Shown piece after piece: positions 1 through 8,639 of a stretch of DNA of 64,000 bases. The DNA is taken from positions 1 through 64,000 of the forward strand of contig JAURNV010000024.1 in NCBI GenBank assembly GCA_030830005.1, read 5' to 3'. The notes under the pieces were generated by a model. It was given only the letters and a program-made list of their open reading frames with translations, made no database searches and was not told where the DNA came from. The translations under genes and the position numbers were made by a program. Source of the stretch: Flavobacteriaceae bacterium (GTDB lineage: Bacteria; Bacteroidota; Bacteroidia; Flavobacteriales; Flavobacteriaceae). How positions within the stretch are numbered: the first letter of the stretch is position 1; each line of letters starts with the position of its first letter.

Positions 1-17
1 AACTGAGCTACTCTCGC
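1..17 (-). tRNA. Partial tRNA 5' end (probably tRNA-Gly), truncated by window edge
   Basis: Reverse complement begins GCGAGAGTAGCTCAGTT, a typical tRNA acceptor/D-arm start; anticodon lies outside the window, so identity is a guess. Confidence 0.65.
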
Positions 18-101
18 GTTGTACCGAAAAGAGGTATTTTCGGTGTTGGTACTTCATCACAAATATAAAAAACTTTTGGTTTTATGCTTGAGAATTAGAG
101 T

Positions 102-183
102 GGGGAGAGCAGGATTCGAACCTGCGAAGGTAAAAACCAACAGATTTACAGTCTGTCCTCGTTGGCCGCTTGAGTATCTCCCC
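102..183 (-). tRNA. tRNA-Tyr (anticodon GTA)
   Basis: Acceptor stem ggggaga/tctcccc, T-arm gattcgaac, anticodon stem-loop CAGACTGTAAATCTG, long variable arm. Confidence 0.93.
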
Positions 184-225
184 TATTACAAAGAACAACA
201 CCCCACAAAGGGGTGAAAATTAAAG

Positions 226-299
226 AGCCGATGGAGGGACTCGAACCCACGACCTGCTGATTACAAATCAGCTGCTCTAGCCAGCTGAGCTACATCGGC
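226..299 (-). tRNA. tRNA-Thr (anticodon TGT)
   Basis: Acceptor gccgatg/catcggc, T-arm, anticodon stem-loop GCTGATTTGTAATCAGC. Confidence 0.93.
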
Positions 300-360
300 G
301 AATGCTCCCATTTAGAAGCGGTTGCAAATGTAATAATTAATTTATTTGGCTTCAAAAAAA

Positions 361-675
361 TTAAACCCCATTTTGAAAAGATCTTAAATGTTTCTCTTTA
401 CTTCGTATAAGTAAGCGTTCTACCGCTCTAGATGCTGCGTCAAAAGCTTCCTCGAATGTGCCACTTTCTTTTTTAACCATGAGTGTATCGCCTGGAATTT
501 TAACTTTTATTTCTACCTGCGTCGTGCGTTTTTGCGCTGATTTTTCTAGCTTCATGTACAAATCTGTAGACAAAATCTTGCCGTAATAGTGTTGGTACTT
601 ATCAATGCGCTTGGCAATGAATTTCTTAAGACTAGATTTTAATGAAAAGTTAAGGGCTTGAATTGTGATTCGCAT
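361..675 (-). CDS. hpf: Ribosome hibernation promoting factor, short HPF/RaiA family
   Basis: 104-aa ORF with HPF fold-type sequence; next to the tRNA cluster. Confidence 0.88.
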   Translation of the reverse strand: MRITIQALNFSLKSSLKKFIAKRIDKYQHYYGKILSTDLYMKLEKSAQKRTTQVEIKVKIPGDTLMVKKESGTFEEAFDAASRAVERLLIRSKEKHLRSFQNGV

Positions 676-719
676 AATTATAAATTAAAATTTAAACTGG
701 GCGAACTTGGCGCGAATAC

Positions 720-1610
720 TTACTTTTTTGCTCTAGGGTGTGCAGCGCGGTAGGCGTCTTGCACTTTTGGAAGCTGAACTTTAGTGTATTCTTGAGTAGC
801 GGCCAAGCTTTCATGGCCAAGTATTTCCTTAACCACGTTGATGTCAGCACCTGCATCCAACATGTGAGTAGCAAAGCTATGGCGTAGCACATGTGGAGAA
901 GTGCGTATCTTACTTGATACTGCTCTAAAATACGTTTTTATTAGGCGATATACAAAATTAGGGTAGGTTTTTTTACCCTTATCAGTAACCAACAGAAAGT
1001 TATGCTTAGAGGCTCCATCAATTGCATTCCGCTGTTCGCAATAGGACTCTAATTCATGTATAAAAGAGGGTAAAATTGGAATAATTCGCTCTTTATTCCT
1101 TTTTCCCAACACTCTGAGTTGTTGTTGCATCCAATCCACATCAGTAAGCTTGAGGTTAATCAATTCAGACTGGCGCATACCAGTGGTATACATTAGTTCT
1201 ATGGCCACTGCATCTCGAATTCCTGGAAACGTACTTTTATCTATCGCCAAAAGCACATTTTCAACCTCTTCAATACTAAAAGGAAGAATAAATGTTTTTT
1301 TTGCTTTAATGGTCTTATGCTGTGCTAAAGGATGGCTCTGCATTAAGCCAATAGTTTGCATGTATTTATAAAATGAGTTTAGCGTTGCACATTTTCTATT
1401 GATACTGCGCATAGAAATGCCTTGTTGAGATAGTGAAATTACAAAATCTCTAACCATACCGTAGTGCACTTTACATAAGTCTTGCAATTGGTACGTGTCA
1501 CTGCAGTGCACCGTAAAATCCTGAATATCTTTACGATATGCAATAATTGTGAGTGCAGAATAGTTTTTCTCAGCCGCTAAATAACGAAGAAAAGCATCAA
1601 CATTGTCCAT
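720..1610 (-). CDS. xerC: Tyrosine recombinase XerC/XerD family
   Basis: Catalytic motifs TGMRQSEL, HVLRHSFATHMLDAGAD, LGHESLAATQEY. Confidence 0.9.
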   Translation of the reverse strand: MDNVDAFLRYLAAEKNYSALTIIAYRKDIQDFTVHCSDTYQLQDLCKVHYGMVRDFVISLSQQGISMRSINRKCATLNSFYKYMQTIGLMQSHPLAQHKTIKAKKTFILPFSIEEVENVLLAIDKSTFPGIRDAVAIELMYTTGMRQSELINLKLTDVDWMQQQLRVLGKRNKERIIPILPSFIHELESYCEQRNAIDGASKHNFLLVTDKGKKTYPNFVYRLIKTYFRAVSSKIRTSPHVLRHSFATHMLDAGADINVVKEILGHESLAATQEYTKVQLPKVQDAYRAAHPRAKK

Positions 1611-1634
1611 ACAGACAAGGTATGAAAAGAAAAA

Positions 1635-1829
1635 TTAATTTTCTTCTTTATCGCGAAGGTGCTGAATATAGGAAGCTTTTTGGATTTGTGCCCGCCGAGA
1701 AACCGAAGGTTTTGTGAACGTTTGACGTTCACGAAGCTGACGCATGGCCCCTGTTTTATCAAATTTACGCTTAAAACGCTTCAGCGCTCTATCGATATTT
1801 TCACCGTCTTTAATTGGAATAATTAACAT
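1635..1829 (-). CDS. rpsU: 30S ribosomal protein S21
   Basis: 64-aa MLIIPIKDGENIDRALKRFKRKFDKTGAMRQLRERQ. Confidence 0.95.
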   Translation of the reverse strand: MLIIPIKDGENIDRALKRFKRKFDKTGAMRQLRERQTFTKPSVSRRAQIQKASYIQHLRDKEEN

Positions 1830-1896
1830 GAACCTTACCTCCTCTCTTTAAAATTAAGGTTGCAAATATAGCGGTTATTTCTAATAACCCACAAGG

Positions 1897-3060
1897 CTAT
1901 TTTAAAATTTGATTAGCAATTACCACTTTTTGTATTTCGGATGTTCCTTCGCCGATGGTACAAAGTTTTGCGTCGCGGTAAAATTTCTCTACTGGAAATT
2001 CTTTAGAATACCCATAACCTCCAAAAATTTGAACCGCTTCGTTAGATGCTCGCACACAAGTTTCCGATGCAAACAATTTAGACATCGCACTAATTTTTGT
2101 CATTCTGCGGCCGGAATTTTTCTCGTAACAGGCTTTGTGCATCAGCAATTCCGATGCTTCTATATCTGTTGCCATTTGTGCCAATTTAAAAGATATCCCT
2201 TGAAAAGAATTAATAGGTTTACCAAATTGAACTCGTTCTGAAGAGTATTTTAATGCAGCTTCATAAGCTCCACGGGCAATACCTAAAGATAGTGCTGCAA
2301 TAGAAATGCGACCACCATCCAAAATTTTCATTGATTGTATAAAGCCATCGCCGATATCTCCTAACCTATTTTCGTCAGGAATTCGGCATTGATCAAACAC
2401 CAATTCTGCGGTTTCTGAGGCACGCATGCCAAGCTTATTTTCTTTCTTTCCTGCATAAAACCCAGGTGTTCCACGCTCAACGACAAACGCAGTCATGCCA
2501 TGACTATCTCCTTTTTCACCAGTACGCACTATTACAACAGCAATATTTCCGCTGCTCCCGTGAGTAATGAAATTTTTAGTCCCATTGATTATCCACTCAT
2601 TGCCTTCACGTACCGCAGTAGAGTTCATCCCGCCTGCATCGGATCCCGTATTGTGTTCAGTAAGCCCCCACGCGCCTATCCACTGCCCTGAAGCAAGTTT
2701 AGGCAACCAACGTTGTTTTTGTTCTTCTGAACCAAATTGTAAAATGTGGTTTGTACACAGTGAATTGTGCGCTGCAATAGACAATCCGATGGATGGGTCA
2801 ACTTTTGAAATTTCTTCAATAATGGCGGTATATTCAAAATAACCTAATCCAGCACCACCATATACTTCGGGAACGAGAACTCCCATAAAACCCATAGCCC
2901 CAGCTTGATGCAAAACTTCCTTTGGGAAAAACTGGCGTTCATCCCAATCCATAACATGAGGAGCAATGTACTGCTTAGCAAATTCGCGGGCAGATGCCGC
3001 TACCATTTCATGGGTTTCCCCTAACTCAAAAATAGGACCAGATTGAAGTTCAGTTCTCAT
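1897..3060 (-). CDS. Acyl-CoA dehydrogenase
   Basis: Motifs GAWGLTEHNTGSDAGG, FGGYGYSKEFPVEKFYRDAK, IGEGTSEIQ. Confidence 0.95.
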   Translation of the reverse strand: MRTELQSGPIFELGETHEMVAASAREFAKQYIAPHVMDWDERQFFPKEVLHQAGAMGFMGVLVPEVYGGAGLGYFEYTAIIEEISKVDPSIGLSIAAHNSLCTNHILQFGSEEQKQRWLPKLASGQWIGAWGLTEHNTGSDAGGMNSTAVREGNEWIINGTKNFITHGSSGNIAVVIVRTGEKGDSHGMTAFVVERGTPGFYAGKKENKLGMRASETAELVFDQCRIPDENRLGDIGDGFIQSMKILDGGRISIAALSLGIARGAYEAALKYSSERVQFGKPINSFQGISFKLAQMATDIEASELLMHKACYEKNSGRRMTKISAMSKLFASETCVRASNEAVQIFGGYGYSKEFPVEKFYRDAKLCTIGEGTSEIQKVVIANQILK

Positions 3061-3061
3061 A

Positions 3062-3832
3062 CTAATTAAAGGACAAATATAATGATAATCTTGCTTTTTT
3101 AACGGAATCCAATTGATGAATAACAGATAGGTCTTCCCACGAATTCAAGTTTTCCTTCTGTGTTCTCACTGCAACAATTTTACTAGCCAATGCATTATTT
3201 ACATAATGCAAACCAGAAAGTTGACTAAGTGTTAACTCATTGATATTCTTTTTTTGAATAAAAGGAATAGAGTCTAGCTTGAAGTGCACCCAAATCCGCT
3301 GTTGGATTTCGGGCGTAAGCCCCCAAACATCAGCCAACTGATCTTTTACTAAAAATCCGCCTAATTTATTTCGTAATTCAAGAATGCGTTGTGCGTAAAC
3401 CTTGCCAATACCACTTACTAGCTGCAAATCAGTAGTCGTAGCAGTATTAAGCTCTTTTTTAACAACCTTTTCTTTGCTGTAATTTGCAGCAGGGAATTGA
3501 GACTTGGGTAACTTTAAGTAAGGACGTATTCGTCTAATTTCACTTTCCGATAATTTAGAGACTTGCCTAAAAACCTGTAGTGAATTTATGTAATTTCCTG
3601 TTGCCCTAAATGCGCGAATACGATTGACCGCTTCAATGGGAATATCTAATTGATAGGCTTTAAAATCAGAAATGTAGTTTGGATTAAAAGGAAATATGGT
3701 GTCTTTACTTTCAACATAATTTATTGCCATGAGTGAATCAGCTTTTCGCTGTAAAATGCTGTCAAGCAATAATGTTGAAGGAGCTTTATGAGGCGCCATG
3801 GGAACAAACAACATTCCCAAATGCAACACCAA
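3062..3832 (-). CDS. Helix-hairpin-helix (ComEA-like) protein; N-terminus probably frame-disrupted (see findings)
   Basis: HHH motifs LNTATTTDLQLVSGIGKVYAQRILELR; called start is a TTG just downstream of an A8 run. Confidence 0.75.
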   Translation of the reverse strand: MVLHLGMLFVPMAPHKAPSTLLLDSILQRKADSLMAINYVESKDTIFPFNPNYISDFKAYQLDIPIEAVNRIRAFRATGNYINSLQVFRQVSKLSESEIRRIRPYLKLPKSQFPAANYSKEKVVKKELNTATTTDLQLVSGIGKVYAQRILELRNKLGGFLVKDQLADVWGLTPEIQQRIWVHFKLDSIPFIQKKNINELTLSQLSGLHYVNNALASKIVAVRTQKENLNSWEDLSVIHQLDSVKKARLSLYLSFN

Positions 3833-3916
3833 AAAAAATAGCTAGTGTCCAAATAACACCTCTACGTTGAGACTTGGTTAGGCTAAGATTTGATGGGGAT
3901 GAATTCAAAACATTTG

Positions 3917-5514
3917 CTACGTTTTTACTTTAATCGCTGTTAAATATCTTGTCAATTCTTCTTTAACTCTTGGGAACAAGAAAAATAACCCTATCATGTT
4001 TGGAAATACTAGGGCTAAAATCATCGCATCCGAAAATGTCCATACAGCAGACATATCTCCAGCAGCGCCAATGACAATAAAAATTAAAAACAGAACCTTA
4101 TAGGTTAAATCAGACCACTTGTTTTTACCAAAAATAAACATCCATGATTGAAGACCATAATAGGACCATGAAATCATGGTAGATATGGCAAATAACACCA
4201 CGGCAATGGTTAAAAAAGGTCCTGAGAAAGAAATATATTTAGCAAAGGCAGCAGCTGTAATTCCTGCTCCTTCTACCGCTTCGCCGTCTATCAAAACTAC
4301 TCCGTTTTCACCCCCGTAAGCAAATACTGAGTTGTCTCCATTAAAAATAATGATTACTAAGGCAGTCATGGTACAAATAACAACAGTATCTATAAAGGGC
4401 TCAAGTAAAGCGACTAACCCTTCAGAAGCGGCGTATTTGGTTTTTACTGCCGAATGTGCGATTGATGCTGAACCTGCGCCTGCTTCATTAGAAAATGCAG
4501 CACGCCGAAATCCTGTAATAAGGACACCTAATAATCCTCCCAAACCTGCTTGAGGACTAAATGCTTGGTAAAAAATCTGACCAAAAGCATTATCAACATA
4601 ATCATAGTTTAATAGAATTATGTACAAACATGCGCCTATGTAAAGAACAGCCATAAGAGGAACAATTTTTTCAGTAACTGATGCAATTCGTTTAATACCA
4701 CCAATAATGATTATTCCTACGAAAATCATCATGATGATTCCAATAATTGTACGTGCGCTTCCTCCAGTCATTCCAAATGAATCTACAAGTTGCATAGCAG
4801 CTTGGTTAGACTGAGCAGCGTTGCCACCTCCAAAAGAAGCGCCAACACATAGAAGTGCGAAAGTCACAGCTAAGAATTTTCCAAAACGAGCAAATCCCCG
4901 TTCTTTCAATCCTTTTGATAAATAATACATTGGACCGCCGTAGACCGTGCCATCTTCACCAACATCACGGTATTTTACCCCAAGCGTGCATTCCACAAAT
5001 TTTGTAGACATCCCAATAAGACCACATAAAATCATCCAAAAAGTAGCCCCAGGACCACCTACAGCAATGGCTAAGGCTACTCCCGCAATATTACCATTTC
5101 CAACCGTACCCGATACAGCGGTAGCCAAGGCCTGAAAATGGCTTACCTCACCGTCTTTACTTTCATCTTTTATGGTATCTACTACATCCCCTTTAGCCAC
5201 ATGTACAGAGGGTTTTTCTACAACCCCGTGGCGATCAATTTCGTCATGTTTACCACGTACAACCCCAATGGCTAATGGAAATTTTCGGATATTAATAAAA
5301 CCGAAATAAAGCGTAAAAAACATAGCCCCCCCTACCAATAAAATTATAATTGTAGGAACATCGGTGCCTGGGAAATTATGAAGAATTACATTTCCCCACC
5401 AGTCTGCTATGGGTGTAAAAGCTTCATTAATTCTATCGTCAATTCCTTTTTCTTGGGTTTGTGCTACTAGTGGTAGGCAAAAAAAAGTAAACAGGAATAT
5501 TGTAAAATTTTTCA
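3917..5514 (-). CDS. Sodium:alanine symporter family (AGCS) transporter
   Basis: Multi-TM; GNGNIAGVALAIAVGGPGATFWM and SNEAGAGSASIAHSA motifs; signal-like N-terminus MKNFTIFLFTFFCLPLVAQ. Confidence 0.92.
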
Positions 5515-5525
5515 TAAAAAATAGA

Positions 5526-5753
5526 TTATAAATCAAAAACTGATGAGCGTTTGGAAAACAGAAAATCTTTCATCTTAAGCCAAAATGCGAGTACCAAATA
5601 TAGGGCAAAGCCTCCCCCCAACGAAAAAAAACTGAGATAGATAAAGAAAATACGAACGTTTTTAGCCTTCATACCTAGCCGTTCGGCAAGTCTGGAGCAA
5701 ACTTCAAATCCTCTTTTTTCAAAAAAATAACGCGTTTCGTGTAGTAAACTCAT
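5526..5753 (-). CDS. PspC-domain small membrane protein
   Basis: 75 aa, CSRLAERLGMKAKNVRIFFIYLSFFSLGGGFALYLVLAFWLK. Confidence 0.75.
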   Translation of the reverse strand: MSLLHETRYFFEKRGFEVCSRLAERLGMKAKNVRIFFIYLSFFSLGGGFALYLVLAFWLKMKDFLFSKRSSVFDL

Positions 5754-5767
5754 TTAGGCAAATGTAA

Positions 5768-7036
5768 TCAAAGATTTAAAAGTGTATGTCCGAAGCTGCA
5801 CTGTAAACAACGCCTAGAATCACAATAATTATGTTTTAATTGAAGGCACGCCTGACTTTCTAGCGCATCGTCAATTGGGCATCCCAAGTTATTAAAATTA
5901 GACGTATAAACGTTTTTTTCTGCTGGGAGTTGGTGCATCCAATCCAATACCAAGTCTTTCCGCTTATCTCCTTTGTAACTGTAATAATGAAATAAAAATG
6001 GAAACACGGTATTGATCAACAACAACTGGTTGAAAGATTTGCTTGTACGATTTATACGTTTATTTGATGGGGTTCTAAAATGATAATGTTTCTCCCAAAA
6101 AGGAGAGGTTTTTGAAATGAATAGTTCGTCAAAGTCTTTGATTGACTTGATCTTGTGCACAAGGGATAATAAGCGTGGTCTTTTATGTAATAGCCATGCC
6201 AATTGTGCCAATCGAATAGTAGGAAAATTCGAAGGCCGTAAGCGGAAGAATTGTACCCTTTCTGAAATGGGAGATAACGCGTGTTTATTTCTTAAATAGG
6301 TGTATATTTTAGCCTGCTTACAGAAATAATTATTCTCGATAGGAAGCTCAAACAAACCCACTTGCCCCATAAACAAAGCTTCTAAATTTTCTAAATTTTC
6401 TGCACTTTTAAGTACAACCTTCCAAGGAATGGAAAGCATCATTTTAGAAAAGGCTATTCCGTTATAATTCAAACCAAAGCCCTTTGCAAGTGAAATTAAA
6501 AAAACTGCCTCCCAATTATTTTTTGAAAGTGCTAACCAACTTTGAATCAAGGTTGTTTTCTCTTGAAGTCGCTCAACATATAGGCGTTCCCAAAATTGTT
6601 TTCTAACAAATTCTGGAAGTCGATGGAGCTCATCTTCACAAAGTGTCCATTTACTCGACTGTGAGTTCCATTTGGTATATTTTTCGATTATATCTTCAGG
6701 TGCATACTCGGCTAAACACAAGGTGGGCATAGGCTGTTGACTTGTGTCTGCAATAGGCACATCGTCTTGCCAAACCACATGCAGCACCACATTATCATAG
6801 GCATTATCAAGATGATGATTATGATTAAACCAATCCGAAGAGCGAATATGGAGCTCAACATTACCAACCCATAGGGTGTTGTTTAATTGAATGTGCGCAT
6901 TGAAAAAATCAGGGCCTTCATATTGGTTTTCCTGACCCGGCTTAACAACAAAAAGAGTATCTCCCGACGTAGTTTTTAGTTGACTACTTCGAAACTTTTG
7001 TGTCTTCCACAAATAGGCGAGCAGTTCTTCGCGCAA
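5768..7036 (-). CDS. DUF2851 family protein
   Basis: EGPDFFNAHIQLNNTLWVGNVELHIRSSDWFNHNHHLD signature region. Confidence 0.8.
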   Translation of the reverse strand: MREELLAYLWKTQKFRSSQLKTTSGDTLFVVKPGQENQYEGPDFFNAHIQLNNTLWVGNVELHIRSSDWFNHNHHLDNAYDNVVLHVVWQDDVPIADTSQQPMPTLCLAEYAPEDIIEKYTKWNSQSSKWTLCEDELHRLPEFVRKQFWERLYVERLQEKTTLIQSWLALSKNNWEAVFLISLAKGFGLNYNGIAFSKMMLSIPWKVVLKSAENLENLEALFMGQVGLFELPIENNYFCKQAKIYTYLRNKHALSPISERVQFFRLRPSNFPTIRLAQLAWLLHKRPRLLSLVHKIKSIKDFDELFISKTSPFWEKHYHFRTPSNKRINRTSKSFNQLLLINTVFPFLFHYYSYKGDKRKDLVLDWMHQLPAEKNVYTSNFNNLGCPIDDALESQACLQLKHNYCDSRRCLQCSFGHTLLNL

Positions 7037-7050
7037 CAGTCATAAGGGTA

Positions 7051-7431
7051 TTACTCCTCCAAATCGCCCTCCCAAGAAAGGACACCACCTTCAAGATTAT
7101 AAACAGTTTCAAAACCCATTTGCTCCATTAGCTGACACGCTTGTCCGCTGCGAGCACCCGAACGACAATACACAAAATACGCCTTAGACTTGTCCAATTT
7201 CTCAATAGAGGAAATAAAATCTGCACCTCCACGGATATCTAAGTTTACTGCATTTTTAATATATCCACTTTCAAATTCTTCTTCTGTTCGAACATCGAGG
7301 ATTACAGCTCCTGAAGTTTGGCTATATAGTTCAGCCCACTCAGTAGGAAGTAGTTCGTTCATAATTGTCTGTTTTTTGGGCGAAGATACACACGATATAA
7401 AAATCAAACTAACGAAAAATAAAATGCGCAT
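7051..7431 (-). CDS. Rhodanese-like domain protein (secreted/lipoprotein-like N-terminus)
   Basis: Active-site loop YCRSGARSGQA; ILDVRTEEEFESGYI. Confidence 0.88.
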   Translation of the reverse strand: MRILFFVSLIFISCVSSPKKQTIMNELLPTEWAELYSQTSGAVILDVRTEEEFESGYIKNAVNLDIRGGADFISSIEKLDKSKAYFVYCRSGARSGQACQLMEQMGFETVYNLEGGVLSWEGDLEE

Positions 7432-7458
7432 TTTCTTTTTTCAAATATAAAAATAAAT

Positions 7459-7466
7459 TATATTTG
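7459..7466 (+). promoter_or_regulatory. Bacteroidota-type -7 element TATATTTG upstream of marR-family gene
   Basis: Matches TAnnTTTG about 24 bp upstream of the start codon. Confidence 0.55.
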
Positions 7467-7490
7467 TACCTACAATAGTTGTTATAACAA
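7464..7490. promoter_or_regulatory. Tandem palindromes TTGTA-CC-TACAA (7464-7475) and TTGTTATAACAA (7479-7490), candidate MarR operator
   Basis: Exact inverted symmetry read directly; overlap the -7 element and the start codon. Confidence 0.55.
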
Positions 7491-7915
7491 TGGTTAATAG
7501 AAACGTAATTGTTGAATTAATGCGCACAGGTAATTTGTTTAGCGATATGATAAATACCGCGTTACAAACTCGTGGGTTAACTATACAACAGTTTAACGTG
7601 TTGCGAATTTTACGAGGCCGAAACGGGTTGGCTGCTTGTCTAGAAAGCGTTACCAACGATATGATACACCGCATGAGTAACACGTCGCGTATTGTAGACA
7701 AGCTGACTGAAAAAGGATATGTAATTAGAGAAGTTTGTAAGGAAAATCGTCGTAAAATAGATCTTTTTATTACATCCAAAGGGCTTGCTATCATTGAGGA
7801 AGTAGACCCGTTATTAATTAAAAAGGAACAAGAACTAACAAAAACATTATCAACTAAAGAATTGGAACAATTATTGCAATTACTAACAAAATTAAAATCG
7901 AAACATAAACATTAA
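7490..7915 (+). CDS. MarR family transcriptional regulator
   Basis: 141 aa winged-helix MarR pattern: LRGRNGLAACLESVTNDMIHRMSNTSRIVDKLTEKGYVIREVCKENRRKIDLFIT. Confidence 0.88.
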   Translation: MVNRNVIVELMRTGNLFSDMINTALQTRGLTIQQFNVLRILRGRNGLAACLESVTNDMIHRMSNTSRIVDKLTEKGYVIREVCKENRRKIDLFITSKGLAIIEEVDPLLIKKEQELTKTLSTKELEQLLQLLTKLKSKHKH

Positions 7916-7925
7916 ATATACACAC

Positions 7926-8483
7926 ATGAAAAAGAAAACACTCTTCGCCCTAATGGCAATAACATTTTTAGCTGCTGGGTTACATGCACAAACCACTGAA
8001 ATTTCTAATGGCACTATTTCCTGGAAAGGATCTAAAATAACAACAGATTCACACGTGGGCACCTTAACTATCAGTAAAGGCTCATTAAATTTTGACGGCG
8101 ATACACTAGTAGGTGGCTCGTTTATTGTTGACATGAACAGTATTGTTTGCACTGACTTAACAGGCAAAAAATCAGATCGATTAGTTGGTCATTTGAAATC
8201 TGATGATTTTTTTGCTGTTGAAAAGCATCCCGAAGCAACGCTAAACATTACTACTGCTGAAAAAACAGAAAACGGCTACAACGTCGTTGGAGATTTTACC
8301 ATTCGTGGCATTACTCATTCGGAATCCTTCACACTAAATTTAGAAGGCAAAAAAGGCACTGCTGACTTGGAAATTGACCGCTCGAAGTACAATGTGAAAT
8401 ACGCTTCAGGCTCGTTTTTCGAAAACCTAGGAGATAAACTCATAAACAACGAATTGGAGCTAAGCGTTAGCTTTAGTTTTTAA
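7926..8483 (+). CDS. YceI family protein (secreted)
   Basis: Signal peptide + SKITTDSHVGTLTISKGSLNFDGDTLVGGSFIVDMNSI. Confidence 0.88.
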   Translation: MKKKTLFALMAITFLAAGLHAQTTEISNGTISWKGSKITTDSHVGTLTISKGSLNFDGDTLVGGSFIVDMNSIVCTDLTGKKSDRLVGHLKSDDFFAVEKHPEATLNITTAEKTENGYNVVGDFTIRGITHSESFTLNLEGKKGTADLEIDRSKYNVKYASGSFFENLGDKLINNELELSVSFSF

Positions 8484-8487
8484 TTGC

Positions 8488-8517
8488 TTGTTTTTTCAAT
8501 CTCGAATTGTATATTTG
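8488..8517 (+). promoter_or_regulatory. trp promoter: -33 TTG (8488-8490), 19-nt spacer, -7 TATATTTG (8510-8517)
   Basis: Matches Bacteroidota TTG/TAnnTTTG architecture; lies just before the leader peptide. Confidence 0.7.
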
Positions 8518-8522
8518 GCCAG

Positions 8523-8564
8523 ATGAAAAAAATCTTAACTAAAGCGCTTTGGTGGAACTCCTAA
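8523..8564 (+). CDS. trpL: trp operon leader peptide MKKILTKALWWNS
   Basis: 13-codon ORF with tandem Trp codons (8550-8555), followed by alternative hairpins and an intrinsic terminator before trpE. Confidence 0.8.
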   Translation: MKKILTKALWWNS

Positions 8565-8595
8565 TAGGGGGTCGATAGGCGTTTTAGAAACACAC

Positions 8596-8628
8596 AAAAG
8601 GCTTGTCGTATTTGGCAAGCCTTTTTTT
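8596..8628 (+). terminator. trp attenuator terminator hairpin
   Basis: AAAAGGCTTG - TCGTATTTGG - CAAGCCTTTT, 10-bp perfect stem running into a T7 tract, immediately upstream of trpE. Confidence 0.85.
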
Positions 8629-8639
8629 ATTTTTGACAC

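Noticed and set aside
19-216. 65-aa + strand ORF
   Set aside because: Lies across the antisense of tRNA-Tyr; translation (RVGRAGFEPAKVKTNRFTVCPRWPLEYLPYY) is the usual spurious tRNA reading.
692-892. 66-aa minus ORF within xer gene
   Set aside because: Out-of-frame shadow of the xer recombinase CDS.
1577-1762. 61-aa minus ORF spanning xer/rpsU junction
   Set aside because: Out-of-frame overlap with both real genes.
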